A DNA stretch of 64,000 nt from Arenibacter troitsensis (GCF_900177645.1 NZ_FXAO01000011.1:62001-126000), one strand, 5' to 3'. Positions 18,969-29,052 are shown, numbered from the stretch's first letter. The notes: generated by a model from the sequence alone, not told the origin. Made by a program: numbers and translations.

Positions 18969-21900
18969 ATGAAAAACAGTATCCTATTCGCCCTAGTATT
19001 ACTAATTTGCCAAACCTCCTATTCCCAGGATAAAGAAGATACCAAAAAGGACAAATGGGATGTCAACACCCCTGCCCTTCCCTTTAAAAATGTTTCCATC
19101 ACCACCAACGAAGGGTCTTGGATAAGCCTGGACGTAAGTCCGGACGGGAACCAGATTGTCTTTGATATGCTGGGTGATATCTACACCATGCCAATATCAG
19201 GCGGCACTGCCACCCTGATACGGGGCGGCCATGCCTTTGAAGTGCAACCTAGGTACAGCCCGGATGGAAAACATATTAGCTTTACCAGCGATGCCGGCGG
19301 GGGCGATAATATTTGGGTGATGAATACAGACGGTTCCGAAGCCGAAAAGATCACCAAGGAAGATTTTAGATTGGTAAACAACGCGGTTTGGTCGGTAGAC
19401 GGAAACTATATTTTTTGCCGTAAACATTTTACCTCCACCCGCTCTCTAGGTGCTGGCGAAATATGGATGTACCATAAATCTGGCGGCAAGGGTATTCAGC
19501 TTACCAAAAAGAAAAACGACCAACAGGATGTTGGAGAGCCTTGGGCTTCACCTGATGGTAAATATGTATACTATAGCGAAGACATTTATCCAGGCGGGGA
19601 ATTTCAGTACAATAAGGATCCCAATAGCCAGATATATGTTATAAACCGTTACAATTTGGAAGATGGGGAAATAGAACGGGTAACAGGCGGGCCCGGAGGG
19701 GCCATACGGCCTGTAATTTCGCACAAAGGTGACGTAATGGCCTTTGTAAAAAGGGTTAGGGAAAAAACAGTGCTCTATCTGCACGACCTTAAAACCGGGA
19801 GGGAATGGCCCGTATACGATCAACTAAGCAAGGACCAACAGGAAGCATGGGCCATATTTGGACCCTATACCGGATTCAATTTTACCCCGGATGATACCGC
19901 CATCATAATCTGGGTCCAGGGCAAAATCAAAAGAATTGACCTCAATTCCTTAAAGGCCAGCGATATTCCCTTTGAGGCCACGGCAGAACACAAGATCGTA
20001 AATGCTTTAAAATTTAAAAACGATGCGGCGCCAGAAACCTTTATCCCAAAGGCTATACGCAATGCGGTAACCTCACCTGACGGAAAAACACTAATATTCA
20101 ACGCCGCAGGTTACCTGTGGAAAAAAACACTGCCCAATGGCAACCCTGCCCGACTTACCACCGGAAAGGATCTGGAATATGAACCTGCCTTTTCCAAAAA
20201 CGGCAAATACTTAGTGTACGTAACCTGGAACGATGAGGATATGGGGGCCATACATAGGTTGGACCTCAGCTCCAATAAAAACCGTCCTATTAAACTAACC
20301 AATGAAAAGGCAATTTATAGGGAGCCCAACTTTTCTCCAATCAATAACAACCATATTGTATACCGAGAAGAAGATGGCAATCAACATCAGGGATATGTAC
20401 ATACCAAAGAGCCCGGGATCTATCTTATGGAAATAAGTGAATCCAGAAAATCGGGCATCACTACCAGTAAAAAATTAGTGGTAAAGGAAGGTATTTTTCC
20501 AAGTTTTAATAAGGATGCCTCAAGGATCTACTACCAAACCGGAGGATATCTATTGGGGAACATCACCAAGACCCTAAAATCTGTCAACCTCCAGGGTAAG
20601 GAAGAACGGGAAATTGTAAAATCGAAATACGCACAACGAATCATTCCCAGTCCGGATGATAACTGGCTGGCCTTTACCAATCTGTACAAGGTATATATTG
20701 CTGCCCTGCCCAAGACAGGAAATACCATAGAATTGGACGGAAATGCTACCAATGTTCCAGTGGCTCAGGTAGCCCGTGATGCAGGCATTAATCTACACTG
20801 GTCTTCGAATAGCGACAAACTAAACTGGACTTTGGGCGATGCCTATTTTAATACCGCCATCAACCAACGCTTCACCTTTATGGAGGGAGCTCCGGATAGT
20901 ATTCCGGCTATGGACACTGTAGGCCTTAAAATCAACCTAAGCCTTCCAACGGACAAACCCAAGGGAACCATTGCCCTAAAAGGGGCCAGAATCATTACCA
21001 TGAACAATGATGAAGTTATAGAGAATGGCACCATCATCATCAACAACAATAAAATTACAAACCTTGGCTCCAGTGATGAAATCAATATCCCTGCCGAGGC
21101 CAAAGTTTTGGATGTTAGCGGCAAAACCATAATGCCAGGACTAGTGGATGCGCATGCACATCTTAGTCATTTTAGGTTTGGTTTGAGTGCCCAAAAACAC
21201 TGGCCCTATTATGCCAATTTGGCCTATGGGGTAACCACTACCCACGATCCTTCGGCCAATACCGAAGTGGTATTTTCCCAATCGGAAATGGTAAAGGCGG
21301 GAACTATGGTTGGGCCCAGAATTTTTTCTACCGGGGTAATTTTATATGGTGCGGACGGCGACTTTAAAGCTACCGTAAACAACTTGGAAGATGCACGATC
21401 GGCCATTCTGAGAACCAAAGCCTTTGGCGCTTTTTCGGTAAAAAGTTACAATCAACCAAGACGTGACCAAAGACAGCAGATCATTAAGGCGGCCCATGAA
21501 AAGCAGATAGAAGTAGTTCCGGAAGGAGGATCTACCTTCTTTCACAATATGTCCATGATTTTGGACGGACATACGGGTATAGAACACAATATACCGGTGG
21601 CTCCCATTTATGATGATGTCCTAAAATTATGGTCGGCCAGCGAAACAGCCTACACCCCCACCCTGATTGTTAATTACGGCGGATTGAACGGGGAATACTT
21701 TTGGTACCAGACCACCAATGTTTGGGAAAACGAAAAACTATTAAAATACACGCCAAGAAGTGTAATTGATGCTCGCTCCAGACATCGTACCATGGCACCT
21801 ATTAAGGAATATGAAAACGGTCATATCCTGGTTGCCAATGCAACCAAGAAATTGGCCGATGCCGGTGTAAAAATAAACCTCGGTGCCCATGGGCAATTGC

Positions 21901-22271
21901 AGGGTCTTGGCGCACATTGGGAACTTTGGATGTTGGCCCAAGGGGGAATGAGCAATATGGAAGCCTTAAAGGCAGCCACCATTAACGGGGCCTCATACCT
22001 TGGAATGGGGGATCAACTTGGGTCCTTGGAACAAGGAAAGTTGGCCGATCTAATCGTATTGGACAAAAATCCTTTGGAGGATATCCAAAATTCCAATTCG
22101 GTGATCTATACCATGATCAATGGACGTTTATACGATACCGAAACTATGAACGAGATAGGCAACTATGATAACCCTAGAAGCCCTTTCTATTGGGAAATGA
22201 GCGACTACGCCCCTGCTTTCGATTGGCACGGGGAAACACATACAGGATGTTCTTGTGAGGTAGGACATTGA
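18969..22271 (+). CDS. Exported TolB-propeller / amidohydrolase fusion
   Basis: An 1100-residue exported protein. The GTG at 18936 would put 11 residues before the signal peptide MKNSILFALVLLICQTSYSQ, so the ATG at 18969 is preferred. Residues about 40-620 carry repeated TolB/PD40 blades (VSPDGNQIVFDMLGDIYTM, YSPDGKHISFTSDAGG). Residues about 660-1060 are a metal-dependent amidohydrolase with metal ligands His729 and His731 (DAHAHLSH), a KSYNQPRRDQR stretch and the C-terminal GSLEQGKLADLIVLDKNP. The family acts on cyclic amides or peptides (imidazolonepropionase/prolidase-like), and the propeller may select substrates. It ends GETHTGCSCEVGH, a Cys/His-rich tail. The substrate is unknown. Confidence 0.9.
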   Translation: MKNSILFALVLLICQTSYSQDKEDTKKDKWDVNTPALPFKNVSITTNEGSWISLDVSPDGNQIVFDMLGDIYTMPISGGTATLIRGGHAFEVQPRYSPDGKHISFTSDAGGGDNIWVMNTDGSEAEKITKEDFRLVNNAVWSVDGNYIFCRKHFTSTRSLGAGEIWMYHKSGGKGIQLTKKKNDQQDVGEPWASPDGKYVYYSEDIYPGGEFQYNKDPNSQIYVINRYNLEDGEIERVTGGPGGAIRPVISHKGDVMAFVKRVREKTVLYLHDLKTGREWPVYDQLSKDQQEAWAIFGPYTGFNFTPDDTAIIIWVQGKIKRIDLNSLKASDIPFEATAEHKIVNALKFKNDAAPETFIPKAIRNAVTSPDGKTLIFNAAGYLWKKTLPNGNPARLTTGKDLEYEPAFSKNGKYLVYVTWNDEDMGAIHRLDLSSNKNRPIKLTNEKAIYREPNFSPINNNHIVYREEDGNQHQGYVHTKEPGIYLMEISESRKSGITTSKKLVVKEGIFPSFNKDASRIYYQTGGYLLGNITKTLKSVNLQGKEEREIVKSKYAQRIIPSPDDNWLAFTNLYKVYIAALPKTGNTIELDGNATNVPVAQVARDAGINLHWSSNSDKLNWTLGDAYFNTAINQRFTFMEGAPDSIPAMDTVGLKINLSLPTDKPKGTIALKGARIITMNNDEVIENGTIIINNNKITNLGSSDEINIPAEAKVLDVSGKTIMPGLVDAHAHLSHFRFGLSAQKHWPYYANLAYGVTTTHDPSANTEVVFSQSEMVKAGTMVGPRIFSTGVILYGADGDFKATVNNLEDARSAILRTKAFGAFSVKSYNQPRRDQRQQIIKAAHEKQIEVVPEGGSTFFHNMSMILDGHTGIEHNIPVAPIYDDVLKLWSASETAYTPTLIVNYGGLNGEYFWYQTTNVWENEKLLKYTPRSVIDARSRHRTMAPIKEYENGHILVANATKKLADAGVKINLGAHGQLQGLGAHWELWMLAQGGMSNMEALKAATINGASYLGMGDQLGSLEQGKLADLIVLDKNPLEDIQNSNSVIYTMINGRLYDTETMNEIGNYDNPRSPFYWEMSDYAPAFDWHGETHTGCSCEVGH

Positions 22272-22378
22272 TATAGTGCGTTTAAGACGAGCTTGAATGG
22301 GCACGCAGTCCGCATAAGCCTGCGATGAATTTTTGTTGAATTTTATAATGACAACATTTGTATAGAAAATATACTGTT

Positions 22379-22981
22379 ATGTCAGAATTTTGGGAAACGA
22401 ATTTTATTGGAAAACAGGAAATGTGGGGCTTTGAACCTGCAAAATCAGCTGTTATAACAAAAGAATTTTTTATAAAGCAATCCGTTAAAAATGTGCTAGT
22501 TCCTGGTATTGGTTACGGTCGTAACGCACAAATTTTTATGGAGAACGGCATTAATGTCACCGGGATAGAAATTTCCAAAACAGCCATTGCCCTAGCAAAA
22601 AAACATTATGGAAATGGTATGACTATTTATCACGGATCCGTTTCCGCAATGCCTTTTGATGAAAAGAAATACGATGGCATTTTTTGTCATGCCTTGATCC
22701 ATCTTTTGAGCAAGAACGAAAGAATAAAACTAATCCAAGACTGCTTTCACCAATTGGACAAAAATGGTTATATGGTTTTTACCGCAATAAGTAAGGGTGC
22801 CCCAAATTTCGGCAAAGGAAAAATGATCAGCAAAGACAGGTACGAAGTTCATGAAGGTGCCAAAATTTACTATTACGACAGGGAAGCAGTACATACCGAA
22901 TTTGACCATGCTGGGCTAATCGAAATTGTGGAGGTAAAGGAAGACCAACCCATGTTTTTAATTAAGTGCAAGAAAAACTAA
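22379..22981 (+). CDS. Class I SAM-dependent methyltransferase
   Basis: A 200-residue protein. The SAM-binding motif VLVPGIGYGRNAQIF (about 43-57) and the acidic strand-2 end VTGIEIS are visible, followed by YDGIFCHALIHLL as motif IV. The N-terminus SEFWETNFIGKQEMWGFEPA resembles the thiopurine-methyltransferase-like/TehB group that methylates small molecules or chalcogens. The frame also opens at a TTG at 22358, but the ATG at 22379 gives the usual N-terminus. It follows the amidohydrolase by 107 bases. The substrate is not determinable. Confidence 0.85.
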   Translation: MSEFWETNFIGKQEMWGFEPAKSAVITKEFFIKQSVKNVLVPGIGYGRNAQIFMENGINVTGIEISKTAIALAKKHYGNGMTIYHGSVSAMPFDEKKYDGIFCHALIHLLSKNERIKLIQDCFHQLDKNGYMVFTAISKGAPNFGKGKMISKDRYEVHEGAKIYYYDREAVHTEFDHAGLIEIVEVKEDQPMFLIKCKKN

Positions 22982-23293
22982 AAAAACTCTAGTTTGGGCA
23001 GCGAGGGGTACGAGCGTGACGCTGGCGCCAGCGAAGGGAAATATGAGCGAGGAAAAACCTTAGATTCAACGTAGCTAAATCTAAACCACATAAATACCCG
23101 TAGAATAATTATGTCATGAGCTAAATTGCACTAGTAGCTTAACCAACACATATTTTGCGCTCTATAACTCGCTTCTAGTGCGAGCACCGACCATCGGCAT
23201 CTCCTAACAAATACCCTAATTTTCAAAAAATTTCAAGCCCCAAATAGGCCACATCTTTCTTTTTCAGTAATTTAATGGAAAACATTGTTTGTC
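22982..23293. other. Gene-free stretch with a GC-rich palindrome
   Basis: The perfect palindrome GCTGGCGCCAGC lies at 23021-23032 in a locally GC-rich patch (22998-23060), unlike its AT-rich surroundings. There is no ORF of note and no clear promoter for the next gene. Confidence 0.5.
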
Positions 23294-23770
23294 ATGGCTA
23301 CGTTTCAACTAGATATCAACAACACAAAACATAAAGTAGAAGTTACCGAAGGCACTTCCCTACTCTGGGTATTGCGGGAACATTTGGGCCTTACCGGCAC
23401 CAAATACAGTTGTGGCATAGGGCAATGTGGGGCCTGTATGGTACATATTGACAATGAACCCATGCGGGCCTGTCTTCTTCAGGTAGACAATTATGCCGAC
23501 GGACAAAAAATCAAGACCATAGAAGGTTTGTCCAAAAACGGGGATCATCCAGTTCAAAAAGCATGGATCGAGGCCCAAGCACCTCAATGCGGTTATTGTC
23601 AAGCCGGGCAGATCATGCAGGCCGTAGCCCTCTTGAAAAAAAATCCCAATCCCACAAGGGAGGAAATAAAGACCCATATGAACGGTATCCTGTGCCGCTG
23701 CGGTACTTACCTTCGTATTATCAAGGCCATTGAATTAGCCTCCAAAACCCCAACATCCATTGAAAACTAA
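23294..23770 (+). CDS. (2Fe-2S) subunit of molybdenum hydroxylase, pair 1
   Basis: A 158-residue small subunit of the xanthine dehydrogenase family (isoquinoline 1-oxidoreductase alpha type). The ferredoxin-like domain has CGIGQCGACMVH with a later Cys (RACL). The all-helical second cluster domain has QCGYCQAGQIMQA and ILCRCGTYLRI. It passes electrons from the molybdenum subunit. There is no FAD subunit nearby, so the electron acceptor is not NAD; a cytochrome is likely. The start is the ATG at 23294 rather than the TTG at 23285. The stop is 4 bases from the ATG of the large subunit. Confidence 0.93.
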   Translation: MATFQLDINNTKHKVEVTEGTSLLWVLREHLGLTGTKYSCGIGQCGACMVHIDNEPMRACLLQVDNYADGQKIKTIEGLSKNGDHPVQKAWIEAQAPQCGYCQAGQIMQAVALLKKNPNPTREEIKTHMNGILCRCGTYLRIIKAIELASKTPTSIEN

Positions 23771-23774
23771 AGTC

Positions 23775-25949
23775 ATGGTTCAAACGAAAGCCGAAATTAG
23801 CAGAAGGAACTTTCTAAAATCATCCTCTGGGGTGGCCCTCTTCATTGGCATATCGGGTATACTGCCGCAGTTGATATCCTGCAAAGACCCTAATAAAATT
23901 AAGGAACAACTCGCCCAACAACCACTTACGGCCTGGGTAAAATTGTCCGAGGACGGCCTAATTACCATTTATAATCCGGCCGCCGAAATGGGGCAGGGAT
24001 CCATGACCTCCTTACCACTAATATTTGCCGAAGAGATGGATGCCGACTGGTCTATGGTGAAGGTGGAGTTTTCACCCCAGGAATCGGAAATCTACGGTTC
24101 CCCGGGATGGAACCCGGGCAGTAAGCTAATGTTTACGGTAGGAAGCAGGACAACAAACAGCTACTATAATGTTATGCGAAAGGCAGGCGCCCAGGCCCGC
24201 TATGTTTTAATGAACAGTGCCGCCAAACATTGGGAAGTACCCATAGAGGAACTTACAACATCCAATAGCCATGTACTCCACGGAAGAACCAACCAAAAAA
24301 TAAATTACGGAGCCCTAATCCCTTTTTTGGAAATGCAGGAAACTCTGCCCGACTTTAGCGAAGCACAATTAAAGAATCCCAAGGATTTTAAGCTGGTCGG
24401 GAAAGACATTCCCCGTACCGAGATCCCTGCCAAGGTAATTGGTAGTGCTATGTTTGCCATTGACATCCGCTTGCCGGAAATGGTTTACGGAGTCTTGGAA
24501 AGAGGTAACCTCCACGGTTCCAAACCCAAACTGACCAATGAAGCCGAAATTCTGGCCATGGACGGGGTAGTAAGGATAATCCCTTTGGATTATGCCATTG
24601 GGGTCGTTGCCAAGACCCTAGAACAGGCTTTGAGTGCAAAAAAAAGCTTAAAAATAGATTGGAGCGATTCCAAGGCAAGCGGACACAATTCACAGGAAAT
24701 TTATTCCACTTATGAAAAAATAGCCTCCCAAAAAGAAAAGGGCAAGGTGATCATTGAAATTGGGGACGTTTCCAAAGCCAAAAAAACGGCTGCCAAAACC
24801 TATGCGGTGGACTATAAAAACGACTATGTATACCATGCCCAAATGGAACCGCTGAATGCGGTGGTGAAGGTTGCGGAAGATGGTGGCAGTGCAGAAGTTT
24901 GGGTAGGTAGCCAGCAGGGTATGGACACCAAGCTGGGAGTGCCCAAAATTCTCGGAATAGCCCCGGAAAATGTTAAGGTACACCTGCAATATTTGGGAGG
25001 TGGATTTGGCAGAAGAAGCATGAACGATTTTGTGGAGGAATGTGCCAACCTGGCAAAAGAAATGGCACCACTTCCAGTAAAACTAATATGGACCAGGGAG
25101 GACGATGTTACCTATGGTGCCTTTCGCCCCCTTTCCTTACAGCGACTTACGGCCAACACGGATTTTAAGGGGAACATCACGTCATTTTCGCACACTGTGG
25201 TGGGAGACGGAGGCAATCTGGTGGCCAGTGCAGTGACCAATGACCACTATGATATCCCCAACCAATTTGCAGAATGGAGGGAAGCCTCCAATGGCATTCG
25301 ACTAAAACATTGGCGTGCCGTGGGTCATGGCCCCAACAAATTTGCCATTGAATGTATGCTGGATGAAATTGCACGGGACCAGGGCTTGGATCCTTTGCAT
25401 CTTAGGAGAAAATTAATGGCCAAAGCCCCCAGGGCCCTGGCTACATTGGAAAAAGTCGCTGAACTATCCAATTGGAACACACCTTCCGTTAATGGACGTG
25501 CCAAGGGTATGGCCTTTGTGGAACATGGATCATTGGGAACTGGTGTGTGCGAAATCTCGGTAGACCGCAGTACCGGAAATATCAAAGTACACCATTTTTG
25601 GATTGCCTTGGATGCAGGGGTAGTAGTACAACCGGACAACGTTAAGGCCCAAATGGAAGGCGGCATTATTATGGGCATGAGCAGTGTCCTCAAAGAACAA
25701 ATTACCATAGTGAATGGCCGGGTGCAACAGTCCAATTATCACGACTATAATTTACTTAGGATGCAGGACGTCCCTGATAGTATTGAAACTGTAATCCTTG
25801 AATCGGCAGAAGTTCCCGAAGGGGTAGGAGAAACGGCAACACCCATGGTGCCCTGTGCCATAGCCAATGCCTTTTTAAGATTAACTGGAAAACCACTTCG
25901 CCATTTGCCCTTTTCCCCAGAGCGTGTGTTGCAGGCCTTGAACAGTTAA
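23775..25949 (+). CDS. Molybdopterin-binding subunit of molybdenum hydroxylase, pair 1
   Basis: A 724-residue large subunit of the isoquinoline 1-oxidoreductase type. The twin-arginine signal ISRRNFLKSSSGVALFIG predicts periplasmic export of the folded complex. Molybdopterin-site motifs include AAEMGQGSMTSL, LGGGFGRRSMNDFVEE and the catalytic EGVGETATP, whose GVGE glutamate acts as the base in hydroxylation. The frame extends to a TTG at 23760 overlapping the small-subunit stop; the ATG at 23775 keeps the twin-arginine motif close to the start. Expected chemistry is hydroxylation of an aldehyde or N-heterocycle; the true substrate is unknown. Followed by a terminator. Confidence 0.93.
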   Translation: MVQTKAEISRRNFLKSSSGVALFIGISGILPQLISCKDPNKIKEQLAQQPLTAWVKLSEDGLITIYNPAAEMGQGSMTSLPLIFAEEMDADWSMVKVEFSPQESEIYGSPGWNPGSKLMFTVGSRTTNSYYNVMRKAGAQARYVLMNSAAKHWEVPIEELTTSNSHVLHGRTNQKINYGALIPFLEMQETLPDFSEAQLKNPKDFKLVGKDIPRTEIPAKVIGSAMFAIDIRLPEMVYGVLERGNLHGSKPKLTNEAEILAMDGVVRIIPLDYAIGVVAKTLEQALSAKKSLKIDWSDSKASGHNSQEIYSTYEKIASQKEKGKVIIEIGDVSKAKKTAAKTYAVDYKNDYVYHAQMEPLNAVVKVAEDGGSAEVWVGSQQGMDTKLGVPKILGIAPENVKVHLQYLGGGFGRRSMNDFVEECANLAKEMAPLPVKLIWTREDDVTYGAFRPLSLQRLTANTDFKGNITSFSHTVVGDGGNLVASAVTNDHYDIPNQFAEWREASNGIRLKHWRAVGHGPNKFAIECMLDEIARDQGLDPLHLRRKLMAKAPRALATLEKVAELSNWNTPSVNGRAKGMAFVEHGSLGTGVCEISVDRSTGNIKVHHFWIALDAGVVVQPDNVKAQMEGGIIMGMSSVLKEQITIVNGRVQQSNYHDYNLLRMQDVPDSIETVILESAEVPEGVGETATPMVPCAIANAFLRLTGKPLRHLPFSPERVLQALNS

Positions 25950-26029
25950 ACCGTTCCAATAATAACACCCTCAAAACACGAACTATTACAAAATGGGATT
26001 ATTTATTTTGATCCCTAAATCAGAAATGT

Positions 26030-26053
26030 CCTTCAATAATCTGAAGGCTTTTT
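26030..26053 (+). terminator. Terminator after the pair-1 molybdenum hydroxylase
   Basis: Stem CCTTCA / TGAAGG (26030-26035 with 26042-26047), 6-base loop, then CTTTTT. It stops transcription just before the kinase gene. Confidence 0.7.
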
Positions 26054-26066
26054 GTATTTTGGGGGG

Positions 26067-27941
26067 ATGAAATTTAAGTTTGGCCTGTCCTTCATTTTTG
26101 TCCTTATTTACAATTGTTGTCTAGCAGGTTTGTCCCCTGAAAATGGCATTGCAAATTCCGATTACCACTATTCCGCTACAGTTGAAAAACCAACAGACTC
26201 AATAGAACAACTCAAAAAACAAATTAAGGGTTTTGCTAAAAAGAAGGATTACCAAAACGCTATTGTCCATTCCAAAAAATTGCTCTTAAAGGCCAAAGTA
26301 TTATCGGATAGCAGCCACATCACCAATGCCTATTGGAGGCTGGGATATTATTATAAAATATTGGATCAATTGGATTCGTCTTATTTCTACATTGACAAAG
26401 CATATTCTATAAATCTCAAATTAAAGGATAGCATAGGTGCGGGAGACCGACTGCTGGACATGGCCAACATCCAAAAGAGTTTGGGCGATTACAACGGAGG
26501 GATGATCACTGCTACCGAAGGATTAAAATATTTGGAAGGTTCCAATGAAATAGAATCCATCTCCGGTCTGTACCAAAACATTGCTGTATGCCAAAAGGAG
26601 TTGGGACACCCTAAAGAAGCCTTGCGGTGGAGCGATAAAATTTTTAGTCTTCTAAACAAACACCCGACAGCTGACATCAGCACCGAAAATCTATACAACA
26701 TTAAAACCACCAGGGCGAATATCCTGGCAGCACTAAAAGATTACGGCACCAGCCTTAAAATTTTGGACAGCATTGCCGCGAACACCCAAGCCAGCAACCC
26801 CTCGCAATTTGCACGTGCTATTTGCAACAAGGGCCATTATATGTGGTTAGAAATCAAAAATAACCCTGAGAGCGAGTCCCTACAGTTGGATGCCTTAAGA
26901 ATACGGCAAGAACTTAACACGGTTCCCGGATTAATATCCAGCACTATACATTTGGCAGAATATTACTTTGAGACCAATAAGCCATTGGCGTTGGATTATG
27001 CCCAAAAAGCTCTTGCCAACTCGAAAAAAACAAATAATTCTGTCGCTATTTTGGAAGCTTTGGATCTACTATTGCCCTTGAAAAAATCCTTGGGCCAGGA
27101 TGTTTCCGAAGAGGCCATATTTTATTCCAATGTGCAGAATACCCTTGAAAAAACAAAACAAGCCGTTCGCGCTATCTATGCCGCCACAAAATATGACAAT
27201 GATGCATTGGAAAAAAAGAACCTTATGCTTTTGGCGCAAGTCGCTATTAAAGAGAAACAAAATATTTTGGCCATTTCTGCCACAATTATTTCATTGATCC
27301 TGATAGTCTTTGTTGTCCTGTATAAAAATCAGCAAAAAAAGAAAGAACAGCTGGAGATGGCCTATAAGACCGAGTTGCGCCTTTCCAAAAAATTGCATGA
27401 CGAACTGGGTAATGACATTTTTTACCTTATGACACAGGTTCAAAAAGAGGGCCAGGATATAGCTAACCCACAGAAAGTAATAATTTTAGAAGGTCTGGAT
27501 AGTATTTACCAAAGAATAAGGGATATTTCCAAAGAATTTACGGCCATTGATACCGGAGATAACTTTGGCAAGGAATTCTTCTCCCTTTTAAATTCCTATA
27601 GCTCCACTAAAACAAAGTTGATCACCAAGGAATTACCCTCCAACTTCTGGGATAATGTTTCGGCAGAGGCCAAAATTGAAGTATATAGGGTTCTACAGGA
27701 ATTACTGGTGAATATGAAAAAACACAGCAATGCCTCTTTGGTTGCCATTACCTGCAGTAAGAGCAGCAAACAGGTTGTTATAAAGTATGTGGACAATGGA
27801 GTGGGATTTTCCTTGAAAGGAAATTATTTGGGAAATGGACTTAAGAATGTGGAAAACCGCATAAAAGGTATAAAAGGAAATATTATTTTCGACTCCAAAC
27901 CAAACGAAGGGGTTACGGCTACCATTACGTTTGCCATCTAA
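26067..27941 (+). CDS. TPR-containing sensor histidine kinase
   Basis: A 624-residue protein. The signal peptide (1-22) is followed by a periplasmic TPR-type helical sensor (about 50-390; ITNAYWRLGYYYKILDQLDS and similar). One transmembrane helix lies at about 399-420, then a coiled linker. Next is a HisKA_3-like site KLHDELGND with His444 as phospho-acceptor, and an HATPase domain with VLQELLVNMKKHSNA, DNGVGF and GNGLKNVENRI. The layout matches the NarX/LuxR-associated kinase class. The ATG at 26067 is chosen over an upstream TTG because it begins the signal peptide directly. The gene overlaps no neighbour and lies 7 bases before the cognate response regulator. Confidence 0.93.
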   Translation: MKFKFGLSFIFVLIYNCCLAGLSPENGIANSDYHYSATVEKPTDSIEQLKKQIKGFAKKKDYQNAIVHSKKLLLKAKVLSDSSHITNAYWRLGYYYKILDQLDSSYFYIDKAYSINLKLKDSIGAGDRLLDMANIQKSLGDYNGGMITATEGLKYLEGSNEIESISGLYQNIAVCQKELGHPKEALRWSDKIFSLLNKHPTADISTENLYNIKTTRANILAALKDYGTSLKILDSIAANTQASNPSQFARAICNKGHYMWLEIKNNPESESLQLDALRIRQELNTVPGLISSTIHLAEYYFETNKPLALDYAQKALANSKKTNNSVAILEALDLLLPLKKSLGQDVSEEAIFYSNVQNTLEKTKQAVRAIYAATKYDNDALEKKNLMLLAQVAIKEKQNILAISATIISLILIVFVVLYKNQQKKKEQLEMAYKTELRLSKKLHDELGNDIFYLMTQVQKEGQDIANPQKVIILEGLDSIYQRIRDISKEFTAIDTGDNFGKEFFSLLNSYSSTKTKLITKELPSNFWDNVSAEAKIEVYRVLQELLVNMKKHSNASLVAITCSKSSKQVVIKYVDNGVGFSLKGNYLGNGLKNVENRIKGIKGNIIFDSKPNEGVTATITFAI

Positions 27942-27948
27942 GATATAT

Positions 27949-28617
27949 ATGCAATTGAATAGGATATTTGTTTCAGAGGACATAGACAGCAATAATCTGG
28001 GAGTTATTACCATGCTTCAAGGATTGGGATATACTCAAATTGGGCATTCACAATACTGTGATGAAGCCTTACTAAAATTAAAAAGGGCTTTGTTGGACGG
28101 GAATCCGTTCCAAATTTTGATAACCGACCTGTCTTTCGATAATCCCAGGGACAAAAAACACCTACAAAACGGCCAAGAACTCATAGCCGCCATAAAAGCG
28201 GTCCAACCCGAAATAAAGGTGGTTGTTTTTTCCGTGGAGGACAACCACAGCACCATAAAATCCTTATTGGAGAATCAAAAAATTGAGGGTTATGTATGCA
28301 AGGGATTGAATGGCCTAAAAGAACTAAAAAATAGTATTGAAGCTGTATCCCAAAACAAAACATATACCTGCCCCATAGCCACAGCCGTTTTACAGCGTAA
28401 AAACGTCCTGGAATTGGATGGATATGAACAACAGCTGCTCTTGTACTTGGCCCAAGGCCACAAACAAAATGAAATAAGCGCCTTATTAAAGGAAAAAGGA
28501 ATATCCCCCAACAGTATACGATCGGTAGAAGCCAACATTAGCAAGTTAAAGGATTATTTTGACGCCTCCAACACCACGCAACTAGTATATATAGCTACGA
28601 GTATGGGGATTATTTAG
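27949..28617 (+). CDS. LuxR-type response regulator, partner of the TPR kinase
   Basis: A 222-residue protein. The receiver domain (1-125) keeps the acidic pair SED, phospho-acceptor Asp60 in LITDLSF, Ser in VFSVED and Lys in VCKGLNG. The C-terminal domain (about 155-222) is helix-turn-helix, LuxR-like, with QLLLYLAQGHKQNEISALL and SIRSVEANISKLKDYF. The kinase stop and this ATG are 7 bases apart, so the two form one unit. The regulon is unknown. The ATG at 27949 is preferred to the TTG at 27931 inside the kinase gene. Confidence 0.92.
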   Translation: MQLNRIFVSEDIDSNNLGVITMLQGLGYTQIGHSQYCDEALLKLKRALLDGNPFQILITDLSFDNPRDKKHLQNGQELIAAIKAVQPEIKVVVFSVEDNHSTIKSLLENQKIEGYVCKGLNGLKELKNSIEAVSQNKTYTCPIATAVLQRKNVLELDGYEQQLLLYLAQGHKQNEISALLKEKGISPNSIRSVEANISKLKDYFDASNTTQLVYIATSMGII

Positions 28618-28637
28618 TATTGTTCCCATTTTTATTT

Positions 28638-28653
28638 AACCCATTGGGTTTTC
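28638..28653 (+). terminator. Weak hairpin after the response regulator
   Basis: Stem AACCC / GGGTT with a 3-base loop and a short T run, 20 bases after the stop at 28617. Confidence 0.35.
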
Positions 28654-28785
28654 AAGTCTTTTGGACGCAAAAAACGTTTAATCTATCGATTTGAAAGGTC
28701 CTGTACACAAAAGGTCAGCTTTAGGTGAACGAAGTCAACATCATGAAAAATCTGTTGTGGCCGTCTTTGTTCTTGAAATATAAAA

Positions 28786-29052
28786 GCATTAGAACAAATT
28801 ATCGGTTGCCAGTTCCAACCTTATGGGTTCTCCCTTCACCTCCATGCCATTTAGGATCAGTTCAGACTTAGATATCCACCTTGAAAAGGAAGGTACCTCT
28901 ACTAAGGTTCTAAGATGTTTCATTTGATTTGTCCCCGGAACGTCCAAGGCATTATACCAAGGAATGTTGGCCCTAATGACCGACTTCCCGTTGGAAGCGT
29001 ACATCTGGCCAATACCATTGTTACCCTTCCTCAAATAGTAGGGCAGTAGTAT
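28786..29052 (-). pseudogene. Orphan coding remnant in frame with the PA14 sulfatase
   Basis: The minus-strand frame (about 88 codons) reads like real protein, with YYLRKGNNGIGQMYASNGKS, IPWYNALDVPGTNQMKHL and LNGMEVKGEPIRLELATDN, but has no ATG near its beginning. It is in the same frame as the sulfatase upstream. Between the sulfatase TAG (29071-29073) and this stretch there are five codons and a second TAG (29053-29055). The most likely explanation is a C-terminal domain left after gene decay or rearrangement. I do not recognise the domain. A real short gene starting at the TTG at 29034 is less likely. Confidence 0.45.

Noticed and set aside
23021-23032. Palindrome GCTGGCGCCAGC as a regulatory site
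   Set aside because: It is perfect, but lies far from a promoter and in a GC-rich patch; a chance or REP-type origin is more likely.
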